A DNA stretch of 64,000 nucleotides from Acidobacteriota bacterium (lineage in GTDB: Bacteria > Acidobacteriota > Terriglobia > Terriglobales > Acidobacteriaceae): positions 243,244 through 307,243 of the forward strand of contig JAJXZT010000001.1 of NCBI GenBank assembly GCA_021779935.1. Direction: 5' to 3'. Position numbers and translations under genes: made by a program. Below the pieces are notes generated by a model. The model did no database searches and had not been told where the DNA came from. It was given only the letters and a program-made list of their open reading frames with translations. Position 1 is the first letter of the stretch. Every line of letters begins with the position of its first letter. Positions 15,993-24,259 of this stretch are shown here, in pieces.

Positions 15993-18128
15993 ATGAGCTT
16001 GAGTCAGACCAACTCTCTTGCCGGTGCTTCCTCCGCATATCTTCGTTCCGCCATGCATCAGCCCATCCTGTGGCATGAGTGGAGCGAGGAGGCATTTGCC
16101 AAAGCGCGCAGCGAGAACAAGCCCATCCTGCTCGATATCGGCGCCGTCTGGTGCCACTGGTGCCACGTCATGGACCGCGAGTCCTACGAGTCGCCCGAGG
16201 TCGCGCAGATCATCAACGAGAAATACATCGCCATCAAGGTCGACCGCGACGAGCGTCCCGATGTCGACGCACGCCACCAGACCGCCGTCGCCGCCATCAC
16301 TGGACAGGGCGGGTGGCCGCTCACCGTTTTTCTCACGCCCGAGGGCGACCCCTTCTACGGCGGTACCTACTTTCCTCCCACGGATTCCTACGGACGCCCC
16401 AGCTTCAAGCGAATCCTGCTCGCCGTCCATGACGGTTTCATCGAGCGTCGCGACGAGGTCAACAAGGAAGCCGCGAATCTCATGAATGCCCTCTCGCATG
16501 CCGAGGGAATGCTTGGCCGTTCCGCCGATTTCTCGCCGCGCATCGTCGAGCAGATGGTGCAGTCTGGCCTCGGCGTCTATGACCGCGAAAATGGCGGCTT
16601 CGGCACCGCTCCGAAATTTCCTCATCCCGCCGCCATCGATCTGCTGCTCGACTGGTATGTGCGCAGCGGCGAGGAGCAGGTCGGCACCGTCGTCACCACC
16701 ACGCTCAACAAGATGGCTCGCGGCGGAGTCTACGACCAGATCGCCGGCGGCTTCCATCGCTACTCCGTCGATGAGCGCTGGTGCGTGCCTCACTTCGAGA
16801 AGATGTCGTATGACAACTCTGAACTGCTGAAGAACTACGTTCACGCCTTCCAGGCCACGGGCAATTCGTTCTTCGCCAGCATCTCGCGCGACATCGTCCG
16901 CTGGATGGACAACTGGCTCAGCGACCGCCAGCATGGCGGCTTCTACTCATCGCAAGACGCTGACATCAACCTCGACGACGATGGCGACCACTTCACATGG
17001 ACGCGCGACGAAGCCCGCGATGCGCTCGACGATGCCGAGTTCCAGGTCGCGGCGCTCCATTACGACATCAACGAAGTTGGCGAAATGCAGCACAACCACG
17101 CGAAGAACGTCCTCTGGGTGAGGACACCGGTCGAGGAGATTGCCTCGCGCACCGGCGTATCGCGTGAAGACGTCGAGGCCGTGCTTGCCTCCGCCAAGCG
17201 CAAACTCTACCGGACGCGCCTCTCGCGGCCAATTCCATATATCGACAAAACTCTATATACGAGCTGGAATGCGCTCTGCATCTCTGCCTGGCTCCAGGCC
17301 GCTCGTGTTCTCGGATCACCTTCGGATTCCGCGATGGACGAAACCCGTCGCTTCGCCCTGCGCTCCCTGGATCGAATTCTTTCCGAGGCCTGGCATCCGG
17401 ACGCCGGCTTGAGCCACGTCATCAGCTATTCGGACGGCAACTCCGCGCGCGCCATTCCCGGCGTGCTCGACGACTATGCTTTCGCCGTCATCGCCTGTCT
17501 CGAAGCCCACGAATCCACTGGCGAGATGAAATACTTCGACTCCGCCCGCAAGCTCACCGCGCTCATGATCGACCGCTTCCACGACAAAACTTCCGGCGGC
17601 TTCTTTGACACTCCCACCGGCGGCGGCAGCGATGCTCTTGGCGCCTTGCGCGCACCCAGAAAGCCTTTCCAGGATTCTCCCACTCCCGCCGGCAACCCAT
17701 CAGCGGCCATCGCGCTGCTGCGCCTTCATGCGCTTACCAACGACGCCTCTTATCGCGACATCGCGAAGGACACTCTCGAAGTTTTTGCTGGAGTCGCCGA
17801 GCAGTTTGGCATCTATGCGGGAACTTACGGCATCGCATCCGTATGGATGGGGCGTCCACACATACAGGTCGTGGTTACCGGCAGCGATTCGCTGGCTGAC
17901 GAACTCTACACCGCCGCGCTGAAGCCTTTCGCCCTGAACAAGATTGTTCTGCGCGCTTCCGCCGCTGCGCCTCTTCCGCCGGCTCTCGCGGAGACGGTTC
18001 CGCATCTTCCGGGCGTGGGCGAAGGAATATCCATGGCCGTCATCTGCAGCAACTTCACCTGCCAGCCACCCATCGCCAGCGTCTCCGAACTCACGCACGC
18101 GCTGACGGCGGCAATTCGCCAACGTTGA
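15993..18128 (+). CDS. thioredoxin-fold DUF255 protein (YyaL/SPATA20 family)
   Basis: The 711-residue protein belongs to the conserved YyaL family. An N-terminal thioredoxin-like DUF255 domain has the redox motif WCHWC near residue 53 and continues IKVDRDERPDVD and GGWPLTVFLTP. A long alpha/alpha-barrel of the glycoside-hydrolase or epimerase type follows (GGFHRYSVDERW, PHFEKM, SQDAD, SWNALCI). Length and order are normal. The molecular role is unknown; the family is widely annotated only as thioredoxin domain-containing. A glycine-rich GGGSD segment near residue 547 looks like a surface loop. Confidence 0.9.
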   Translation: MSLSQTNSLAGASSAYLRSAMHQPILWHEWSEEAFAKARSENKPILLDIGAVWCHWCHVMDRESYESPEVAQIINEKYIAIKVDRDERPDVDARHQTAVAAITGQGGWPLTVFLTPEGDPFYGGTYFPPTDSYGRPSFKRILLAVHDGFIERRDEVNKEAANLMNALSHAEGMLGRSADFSPRIVEQMVQSGLGVYDRENGGFGTAPKFPHPAAIDLLLDWYVRSGEEQVGTVVTTTLNKMARGGVYDQIAGGFHRYSVDERWCVPHFEKMSYDNSELLKNYVHAFQATGNSFFASISRDIVRWMDNWLSDRQHGGFYSSQDADINLDDDGDHFTWTRDEARDALDDAEFQVAALHYDINEVGEMQHNHAKNVLWVRTPVEEIASRTGVSREDVEAVLASAKRKLYRTRLSRPIPYIDKTLYTSWNALCISAWLQAARVLGSPSDSAMDETRRFALRSLDRILSEAWHPDAGLSHVISYSDGNSARAIPGVLDDYAFAVIACLEAHESTGEMKYFDSARKLTALMIDRFHDKTSGGFFDTPTGGGSDALGALRAPRKPFQDSPTPAGNPSAAIALLRLHALTNDASYRDIAKDTLEVFAGVAEQFGIYAGTYGIASVWMGRPHIQVVVTGSDSLADELYTAALKPFALNKIVLRASAAAPLPPALAETVPHLPGVGEGISMAVICSNFTCQPPIASVSELTHALTAAIRQR

Positions 18129-18167
18129 TATGAAAACTCTGCGCGAATTCGTGGAAGGAACTCCGGC

Positions 18168-19835
18168 ATGAAGCGCCTTTTACTGCATTCGCCGTTTGTC
18201 CTGCTATGTATTTTTATTGCGATGGCAGCCGCCGCACAGACCACTGTCACCTATCGCGTCAACGGACGCAACGGGGCCATCAAGGGGACCGAGCAGGACA
18301 CTATCGCGAAGTCGGACACGCAGTACAAACTGATAACCACGAGCGACCTCGACACTCCCAACGGCCCTTTGCATCTCTTCACGCAGGTCTACTACAGCCC
18401 CGACCTTTCATTCCAGCGATACGTCGGCAAGGCCAGCGTCGGCCAGGATTCGCAGACTCTGGAAGCCCAGCGCCTTGAAGACAATATCGTCATGACGGTG
18501 CGCGCCGGCAGTCAGGCGCCCTCGCGCACCGTCGCCGCGCAGGCGCATCCGTTTCTGCTCGATAACGCCATCGTTGGCCACATGCAGCCGCTCGTCGACT
18601 GGCTGGCGAAAACTCCTTTAGCCATCGGTGCCGCCGTCCCCATCCAGATGCTCGTCCCGCAGCGTCTCGCCACTGTGTCCGCGGAAGTTCGCCGCGTTGA
18701 CACCCGGGACTCCGGCACGCTCGATGGCGCGCGCGTGCAACTCGCCGAATACACGCTACAGGCTGGTCTGCTGACTGAAGAGTTGTGGGTGGACACGCAG
18801 CAGAACCGTCTCTTGCGTCTCTTCGTCCCGTCGCAGGACTTCGAACTGATCCGCGACGACTTCACATTTCTTCCCGCGCCCACAGCCGTCAATTGCGTTG
18901 AGCGCGACGGTAGCTTCCCCAGCGCGGGCCTGGTCATCCCCGGCACCATCTGCCTGCCCCACGACGCCAGCGCGACGCACAAGGTCCCGCTCGTTGTGCT
19001 CGTCGCCGGCTCCGGTCCGCAGAATCGCGATGAGGAGATTGGCCCTAACAAACCGTTTTTCGACATTGCCGAGGGACTCGCCGCCAACGGTATCGCAACT
19101 TTGCGCTTCGATAAGCGCACCATGGCGTTCCCCCAGTGGTTCACGCCGCAGAACACAACCGTCGAAAACGAATTCGTTCTCGACTCTGTCAACGCGCTCA
19201 AGTTCGCCGCCACTCTCCCCGAGGTCGACCCGAACCAGGTTTTCCTCCTCGGGCATTCGCTCGGCGGTTCGCTTGCTCCGGCCATTGCCGAGCGAGCCGG
19301 AAACGTGCGCGGTGTTGTCGTCCTCGCCGGCTCCATCCGTCCCATGGACGAGCTGATCTATCGTCAGACATCTGAAGCCATGCAGCGCGCCGGAAAGACC
19401 CAGGCCGAAATCGACAGCACCGTCGCGCAGCTCAAGGCCGCGTTCGCCTCCATTCGTGGCGGAACCGCCAAGGACACCGATACACTGATGGGAGCCGTTT
19501 CCGGATACTGGCGCGATCTTCTCGCGCGTGATCTCGCCGGCGACTATCGCAAGCTCGCCGTTCCGGTGCTGGTGTTGCAGGGCGGAAAAGACATCCAAAT
19601 CAACCGCGACGATTTTGATCAGATCTTGCAGGTTCTCAACGGCAAACCGAAGGGAACCGTGGAATCACACTATTTCCCTGACTTGAATCACTTTTTCATT
19701 CCAGTCGTTGGAACGCCGACGGGTGCGGAATATTTGCAACCGGGCCACGTATCGCAGGATGTCATCAAGGCAATCGCCGATTGGGTTCACGCAACGGATG
19801 CGGCAGCGCCCGCTCCAGCGGCATCGCCGAAATAA
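18168..19835 (+). CDS. exported alpha/beta hydrolase
   Basis: A 555-residue exported hydrolase. Residues 1-23 form a signal peptide ending AMAAAAQ. A beta-rich N-terminal domain (about 25-270) has no recognisable family. The C-terminal half is an alpha/beta hydrolase with LVVLVAGSGPQNRDE (oxyanion strand), the nucleophile elbow GHSLGG near 364, a late Asp in QGGKDIQIN, and the catalytic His in FPDLNHFF. A Pro/Ala tail ends the protein. It is probably a peptidase or esterase of the S9-like type. AAGGA precedes the ATG; the next gene starts 26 bases downstream. Confidence 0.85.
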   Translation: MKRLLLHSPFVLLCIFIAMAAAAQTTVTYRVNGRNGAIKGTEQDTIAKSDTQYKLITTSDLDTPNGPLHLFTQVYYSPDLSFQRYVGKASVGQDSQTLEAQRLEDNIVMTVRAGSQAPSRTVAAQAHPFLLDNAIVGHMQPLVDWLAKTPLAIGAAVPIQMLVPQRLATVSAEVRRVDTRDSGTLDGARVQLAEYTLQAGLLTEELWVDTQQNRLLRLFVPSQDFELIRDDFTFLPAPTAVNCVERDGSFPSAGLVIPGTICLPHDASATHKVPLVVLVAGSGPQNRDEEIGPNKPFFDIAEGLAANGIATLRFDKRTMAFPQWFTPQNTTVENEFVLDSVNALKFAATLPEVDPNQVFLLGHSLGGSLAPAIAERAGNVRGVVVLAGSIRPMDELIYRQTSEAMQRAGKTQAEIDSTVAQLKAAFASIRGGTAKDTDTLMGAVSGYWRDLLARDLAGDYRKLAVPVLVLQGGKDIQINRDDFDQILQVLNGKPKGTVESHYFPDLNHFFIPVVGTPTGAEYLQPGHVSQDVIKAIADWVHATDAAAPAPAASPK

Positions 19836-19861
19836 TTCGCTATTTTCATCGAGGGTAGATC

Positions 19862-20374
19862 TTGGCAAATCACACAACTGCTCCTTCGCGCAAACGGAAC
19901 GCCGCGCCGAAGAAATCACCGGCGCGCCGCGCGTCAAAACTAACTCACCCGGCAACTCGTCAGATCGGCACCTACACCGTGCCGCGCGGACACGTCAGCA
20001 TCGGCGTACCTGCCTTCTGGACGCTGCGCCAGACAAACGACGATCTCGAAGTGGAAGCGCCCAGCGGCAACACGTCGGTGATCGTCACCGCCTTCCAGCG
20101 CACCTCTGACGCGAGCTCGCTCGACGCCCGCGACTACCTCAAGCACTTCCTTGAGACAGCCCCGCGCAACGGACGCGTCACCGTCGATCCCGCGTCAAAG
20201 GCGCGGGCAGCTGCGCGCTACCGCGACCCGGAGGGCGACCGCTGGGAAATTCTCTTCATCACCAACGGGAAAACTCTCCTGCTCGCCACCTGCAACACGA
20301 ACGGCTCCAAGCCGTCCAAGGAAGCTCGCATCGGCGTGGAGGTACTTCGCTCCATGAAACTGAAAAAGGAATAG
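19862..20374 (+). CDS. conserved hypothetical protein
   Basis: The 170-residue product starts with TTG, supported by GAGGG 7 bases upstream. The N-terminal 35 residues are strongly basic (Lys/Arg/Ala-rich) and probably unstructured. The rest looks like a small beta-rich domain with YTVPRGHVSIGVPAFWTLRQ and a late DRWEILFITNGKTLLLATCN strand pair, reminiscent of PsbP/Mog1-like folds, though this is only an impression. It follows the hydrolase gene closely and may be co-transcribed. Confidence 0.7.
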   Translation: MANHTTAPSRKRNAAPKKSPARRASKLTHPATRQIGTYTVPRGHVSIGVPAFWTLRQTNDDLEVEAPSGNTSVIVTAFQRTSDASSLDARDYLKHFLETAPRNGRVTVDPASKARAAARYRDPEGDRWEILFITNGKTLLLATCNTNGSKPSKEARIGVEVLRSMKLKKE

Positions 20375-20414
20375 AACGCAAAGGGTGGAACTTCCCACTA
20401 GAAACTGCACGCAG

Positions 20415-20456
20415 GTTTCCCCACGTTCGCGTCCGCTTCCGGGCGATAACGTGGGG
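20415..20456. repeat. palindromic element, family III
   Basis: CCCCACGTT and AACGTGGGG arms surround a GC-rich centre containing CGCGTCCG and GGGCGAT. A related copy with the same GATAACGTGGG end lies at 32074-32112. Confidence 0.5.
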
Positions 20457-20488
20457 GATTACCTCTTAACTTCACGCATGCGATTTCC

Positions 20489-20920
20489 CTACTCCGCGCC
20501 TGCCGCCATATACGCGCGCATCATCTTCACTTCCACTTCCTTCTCGTCGAGATCATGCAGCAGCAGGTCGCGCATGGAGAGGAACCCGATCAATTCCGCG
20601 CCGTGGCAAACCGGCAGGTGACGGAAGCCGTGTTGCTTCATCATCACCATGCACCGCTCCACCGAGTCCTCCGGGCCCACGATCCGCGGATCGCACGTCA
20701 TCACGTCGCGCACCTGTGTCGTGTGAGGGTCTCGCCTCTCCACCACCACGCGCAGCAGAATGTCGCGTTCGGAAAAAACTCCAATGAGGTTTGTGCCGTG
20801 CAGCACCGGGACTGCGCCTATGTTCCTGCGTCCCATCTCGTGCGCGGCGTCAAACACGGTCTGGTCGGCCTGCACCGTCCAGACTTCTCTTCCCTGCAGC
20901 AGTTCACGAATCGTTGCCAT
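20489..20920 (-). CDS. CBS-domain pair protein
   Basis: The 143-residue product consists only of two CBS motifs, a Bateman module that usually binds adenine nucleotides. The first covers VWTVQADQTVFDAAHEM...GAVPVLHGTNLIGVFSERDI, the second RIVGPEDSVERCMVMMKQHGFRHLPV...LIGFLSMRDLL. A Glu-rich C-terminal tail follows (LDEKEVEVKMM). The target protein is unknown. GGGGGGAG precedes the ATG and a promoter lies about 70 bases upstream. Confidence 0.92.
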   Translation of the reverse strand: MATIRELLQGREVWTVQADQTVFDAAHEMGRRNIGAVPVLHGTNLIGVFSERDILLRVVVERRDPHTTQVRDVMTCDPRIVGPEDSVERCMVMMKQHGFRHLPVCHGAELIGFLSMRDLLLHDLDEKEVEVKMMRAYMAAGAE

Positions 20921-20996
20921 CGTCTCCCCCCAGTGTTCTCAGGGTTCACCCCGGGCCCTTGGCGGCAGAACTGGCTTAACCGCCACTTTGGTCGGA

Positions 20997-21024
20997 AGTA
21001 TAGACCGGCTTTCTCCTTTCGCAA
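20997..21024 (-). promoter_or_regulatory. sigma-70-type promoter of the CBS protein
   Basis: On the minus strand TTGCGA is followed after 16 bases by TATACT, giving a leader of about 70 nt. Confidence 0.6.
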
Positions 21025-21065
21025 CGGAAATTCCGTAATATTTCCGGCAACCGGAAGAAAAACTT

Positions 21066-22460
21066 TCACTCGGAGAAAAAAACGAAGTACGAACTTTGCC
21101 AAAGCTCGGTGGGAATTGTTCCTCGCGGACGTGCCGTGAAGACCAGGTTGTAATCGCCGGTGACCGCCAGCGAGTCCAGCACGGACGCGCCGGTCGCCGG
21201 TTGTACCAGCGCAAGGTATTGCAGAAATTCGAAAATATCCGAGCCCGCCGCCAGGCTACTCGCCGCGAATCCCAGGTCGGCATTCTCGCCCGCAAAATGC
21301 CACGCCAGCGACGCCGCCAGCGCGATGCCATGTTCGTAGCGGTCTCCATTCGCCAACCCCGGCGCTGGATTGTCGAACACAATTCGCAGCTTCCGTTCGT
21401 CTTCGCGCGTGAACTCCCTCACCTTCAGCGACCCCGATTTCGCCGTCGACTTCCAGTCCACGTGGCGCGCCGAGTCTTCCGGTGCGTAGTCGCGAATCCG
21501 GTAGAGATCGTAACCGCGTCCGCGCACGTAGCTCTCGAACTCGCCGGTAATCATTGGCAGAATCTCGAAGAACTCGTCCGCCGGTTCCACCGGCGGGTAG
21601 ACAATCACCTCGCGCCCAAGTTGTACCGTCCTTGTCTTCAGCAGGAACGAAAACGGAAATCGCGTGGAGACTCCCAGCCCCTTCTGCTGATACCGTCCGC
21701 GCCGCTCGAATCGTAGATCGATTTCCGTCGCTATATTGTGGCGCGCCGGAATATACGGAAAATACACCCGGTCGCGAAAAACGTCCGAAACCTCCTTCAC
21801 CGTGCGGATGCGCGACAGGCTGTAATCCGGCCAGCGTACCCATGGCTTCCGTTCCGGAGTTTCCCTGGGGAAGACGAACGCCGAGCGCTTCCATGTCCAC
21901 TTCACTTCCACCGAGCGCCGCTCTGGAGGGGGAACCACCGTCACCGAGAATGCCGGCAGAAACCGGCGCCGGTTGCGCACGGTGAGCATCGCCGCGTAAT
22001 CCTGCCCGGCAAAAACATGCATGGGGAGTTCGAGTTGCGCTTCCAGGCTGCGCAGCACCATCGCCGACGCAACTCCGCTGACGATGATTGCGCCGAGCAT
22101 GGCGGAAACCACCAGGAACAAAAGGTTGTTGCCGGTATTCAAGGCGGCCACGGCGATGATCAGGCAGAACGCAAGGTAGACCGCGCCTTCTTTCGTGACT
22201 TCGTAGTTCAGCGCCTCTTTCACGCGCTCCACGGCCACGCGACGCGCCAGGTACGGCACCGTCAACACGCCCACCGCACCCGCCAGCAGCAACGCCGACG
22301 ACGCAAGGATGGCCATCGCCAGCAGGTTTCCCGCCTCTCGTGACGCCGTCGATAGCAATGCCGCGGCAAATGCCAGCGCCAACCCGACAATCGCGAGCAG
22401 GAATTGTACCCACGCCTCGCGGTCAATCGCGTTGATTGCCCTGTTTAGCCACCCGCGCAT
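21066..22460 (-). CDS. DUF58 domain membrane protein
   Basis: The 464-residue protein has two N-terminal transmembrane pairs (about residues 17-65 and 96-135) followed by a DUF58 domain. The hallmark is RDYAPEDSARHVDWKSTAKSG, then LKVREFTREDERKLRIVFDN, resembling a von Willebrand A-type fold. DUF58 proteins often accompany MoxR ATPases and transglutaminase-like proteins, none of which is adjacent here. The ATG at 22460 follows a TGnTAAAGT extended -10 at leaderless spacing. Confidence 0.88.
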   Translation of the reverse strand: MRGWLNRAINAIDREAWVQFLLAIVGLALAFAAALLSTASREAGNLLAMAILASSALLLAGAVGVLTVPYLARRVAVERVKEALNYEVTKEGAVYLAFCLIIAVAALNTGNNLLFLVVSAMLGAIIVSGVASAMVLRSLEAQLELPMHVFAGQDYAAMLTVRNRRRFLPAFSVTVVPPPERRSVEVKWTWKRSAFVFPRETPERKPWVRWPDYSLSRIRTVKEVSDVFRDRVYFPYIPARHNIATEIDLRFERRGRYQQKGLGVSTRFPFSFLLKTRTVQLGREVIVYPPVEPADEFFEILPMITGEFESYVRGRGYDLYRIRDYAPEDSARHVDWKSTAKSGSLKVREFTREDERKLRIVFDNPAPGLANGDRYEHGIALAASLAWHFAGENADLGFAASSLAAGSDIFEFLQYLALVQPATGASVLDSLAVTGDYNLVFTARPRGTIPTELWQSSYFVFFSE

Positions 22461-22466
22461 GGGGGA

Positions 22467-22472
22467 ACTTTA
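22467..22472 (-). promoter_or_regulatory. extended -10 of a predicted leaderless promoter (DUF58)
   Basis: TGCTAAAGT on the minus strand ends 6 bases before the ATG at 22460; the bases between are TCCCCC, so no ribosome-binding site exists. Confidence 0.5.
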
Positions 22473-22497
22473 GCAGAAATCCGGGGTCCTGCGTGGA

Positions 22498-22821
22498 TCA
22501 CCGTTTCTCGTGGTGAAGATGCCGTGCCACCCACGTCTCGGCGTCCACAATCACTTTGGCAATCCTGGGAAAGCGTGTTTTGAAGTGATTCAGCAGGTGA
22601 TGTGCCCAGACGTATTCCGTTGAGAGAATCACCAGGCCTATGCAGAGAAACAAAATGCCCTGCAATACAGGCAGAAACAAGCCCGCAATGCCCAGCACGA
22701 TGAACGACCAACCGGCGATCAGCACCGCGACTTTTTTCACGTGCCGGTTCATCAGGCGTGTCCCATGGCTAAACGGAGTCTCCGGCCCTCGTTGTGCGGC
22801 AATGTCCGGCTTCTTCTCCAT
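22498..22821 (-). CDS. small membrane protein (PGPGW/DUF454-like)
   Basis: Up to 107 residues with two transmembrane helices (about 29-46 and 50-70) and a basic/His-rich C-terminus ending LHHEKR. The segment GWSFIVLGIAGLFLPVLQG resembles PGPGW-type membrane proteins. The ATG at 22821 overlaps the end of the upstream hydrolase gene by 53 bases. A later ATG at 22752 would remove the overlap and give 84 residues; neither start has a clear ribosome-binding site. Confidence 0.75.
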   Translation of the reverse strand: MEKKPDIAAQRGPETPFSHGTRLMNRHVKKVAVLIAGWSFIVLGIAGLFLPVLQGILFLCIGLVILSTEYVWAHHLLNHFKTRFPRIAKVIVDAETWVARHLHHEKR

Positions 22822-23806
22822 TCAATTCGGAGTCGAGGAATCCAAGAACTTCCCGGTTGAACTCTTCCGGCGATTCCTCGTAGGGCAGATGTCCCGATCC
22901 TTGCACCACAACCAGCCGCGAGTCCGGCAGGTGTTTCTGCAGCTCAACTGCGCTTGCGACCGGTACCGTCCGATCCGCGCTTCCCCACAGCAGGAGCGTG
23001 GGCATCCCGTCCATGCGCGCAAAGTGTCCGCGCAGATATTCCATGTCGCTCTTCCAGTTCGCGATAATTCCCAGCGCATAGTTGGCCGTGTTTGGTTCGG
23101 TCAGGATGCCCGCGTAGCCGTCCAGGGTTTCCCGTGTCACTCGCGACGGATCACCGTACATGCGGCGAATGCCAAGCCACCGGGATGCGGCGTGCAATAC
23201 CATTCCGTGCCGCAACAGCCATGCGCCGAATGGCCGGCTGAAAAACCGTATGCGCCCGCTTCCTGCGTTGGAAAATGGATTCGCTGCCGCCACCAGGACC
23301 AGCCGCCGCAACAGAGAAGCGCCTGCCGTCCGGTTCATCATCGCCATTCGCATTGCCAATGCGCCGCCGTGCGACGTCGCCACCACGTCCGCCGAGTACA
23401 GTCCGAGCGAGCGCATCCACGCCGTCATTCTTTCGGCCGTGTCGTTCAGCGAATACGAGACGTCTCCCGGTTCCGGACGGTCCGAATATCCCATCCCCAG
23501 CAGGTCCACCGCGTAAACCGTGCGGTTACGCGCGAACACTTCCAGGTTGTGCCGCCAGGAGAATGAGTAGCCGAGCAGTCCGTGCAGGAACACCACCGGC
23601 GCATGCGTGTTTTCTTCCTGCTGGCTTGGTTGCAGCCGGAGATAGCGCATCCGGTATTGCCCGAATGGCCACCACAACTCCTCTCCCGCCACAAACCTGT
23701 TCTCGCGCTGCTTTCTTATCACTCTCAACCCTGTGTCATCGGGCGGTCTACGTGCCTGACTGCCGAGATATTGGAATCTGCCCTCAGAACAAATGCGCTC
23801 CACCAA
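22769..23806 (-). CDS. alpha/beta-fold hydrolase
   Basis: The 345-residue product has the features of epoxide-hydrolase/lipase-like enzymes. HG(LL) in VVFLHGLLGYSFSWRHN forms the oxyanion region, VDLLGMGYSDRP the following loop, ATSHGGALAMRMA the nucleophile elbow (Ser near 151), LLWGSADRTVP the acid strand, and GSGHLPYEESPEEF the catalytic His. The start appears to be TTG at 23806; a GTG one codon later is possible. It shares a 53-base overlap with the membrane protein gene downstream, consistent with an operon. Confidence 0.88.
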   Translation of the reverse strand: MVERICSEGRFQYLGSQARRPPDDTGLRVIRKQRENRFVAGEELWWPFGQYRMRYLRLQPSQQEENTHAPVVFLHGLLGYSFSWRHNLEVFARNRTVYAVDLLGMGYSDRPEPGDVSYSLNDTAERMTAWMRSLGLYSADVVATSHGGALAMRMAMMNRTAGASLLRRLVLVAAANPFSNAGSGRIRFFSRPFGAWLLRHGMVLHAASRWLGIRRMYGDPSRVTRETLDGYAGILTEPNTANYALGIIANWKSDMEYLRGHFARMDGMPTLLLWGSADRTVPVASAVELQKHLPDSRLVVVQGSGHLPYEESPEEFNREVLGFLDSELNGEEAGHCRTTRAGDSV

Positions 23807-24002
23807 TGACTATTACACACTTCCATGCCATTCCTATGCGTCGTCTGGATGCCCCTGACTTTCCTTGTCTCCTGCCCGTTTCATCGCACGGCGCCACATT
23901 CTGACTCAACGTGTCTGGCCGGAACATGCCATCCCAGAGGTGAAGTTCGGTGATTGTAGCCTTTCTCGTCCCAAAACTTCAACCTACGTGCCATTGAAAT
24001 CT

Positions 24003-24032
24003 GGAATGAATATGCATTCCGAAATATGGAAT
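24003..24032. promoter_or_regulatory. candidate upstream activator site (GGAAT inverted repeats)
   Basis: GGAATG and CATTCC flank AATATG, and the same ATTCC pairs with a second GGAAT seven bases further on. This lies 170-200 bases before the expected sigma-54 start site, a normal distance for an enhancer-binding protein. Confidence 0.45.
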
Positions 24033-24176
24033 ACCGCTGTTTGTGAAGGAGTTAGAAGATACAAGAAACAACAGCACCATTCCAAAAACAGGATCATCGC
24101 CATGGCAAGCGGCTTTGCATTGAAGTAAACTAGAAGTCTGTCAATCACTTAGCCGGATATATGAACTTTAGCGTAG

Positions 24177-24192
24177 TGGCAAACGACTTGCA
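24177..24192 (+). promoter_or_regulatory. sigma-54 (-24/-12) promoter
   Basis: TGGCAAACGACTTGCA matches TGGCAC-N5-TTGCW with GG and GC at the exact required spacing. Transcription would start near 24203, leaving a leader of about 57 nt before the ATG at 24260. Confidence 0.7.
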
Positions 24193-24259
24193 CAGAGAAA
24201 CCGTGGAGAGGCCTACGCGGAGCGCGTCACGTCCGCGAGGAACTGAGCCGCGTGGTTTC

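Larger units (their letters stand above)
23807..24259. other. non-coding stretch upstream of the sensor kinase
   Basis: About 450 bases separate the divergent hydrolase and kinase genes. They contain repeated GGAAT/ATTCC half-sites and a sigma-54 promoter. An 87-codon open frame at 23865-24128 has no coding features and is not called. Confidence 0.55.

Noticed and set aside
23865..24128. 87-codon plus-strand open frame before the sensor kinase
   Set aside because: No ribosome-binding site, no recognisable features, and it overlaps the candidate activator sites.
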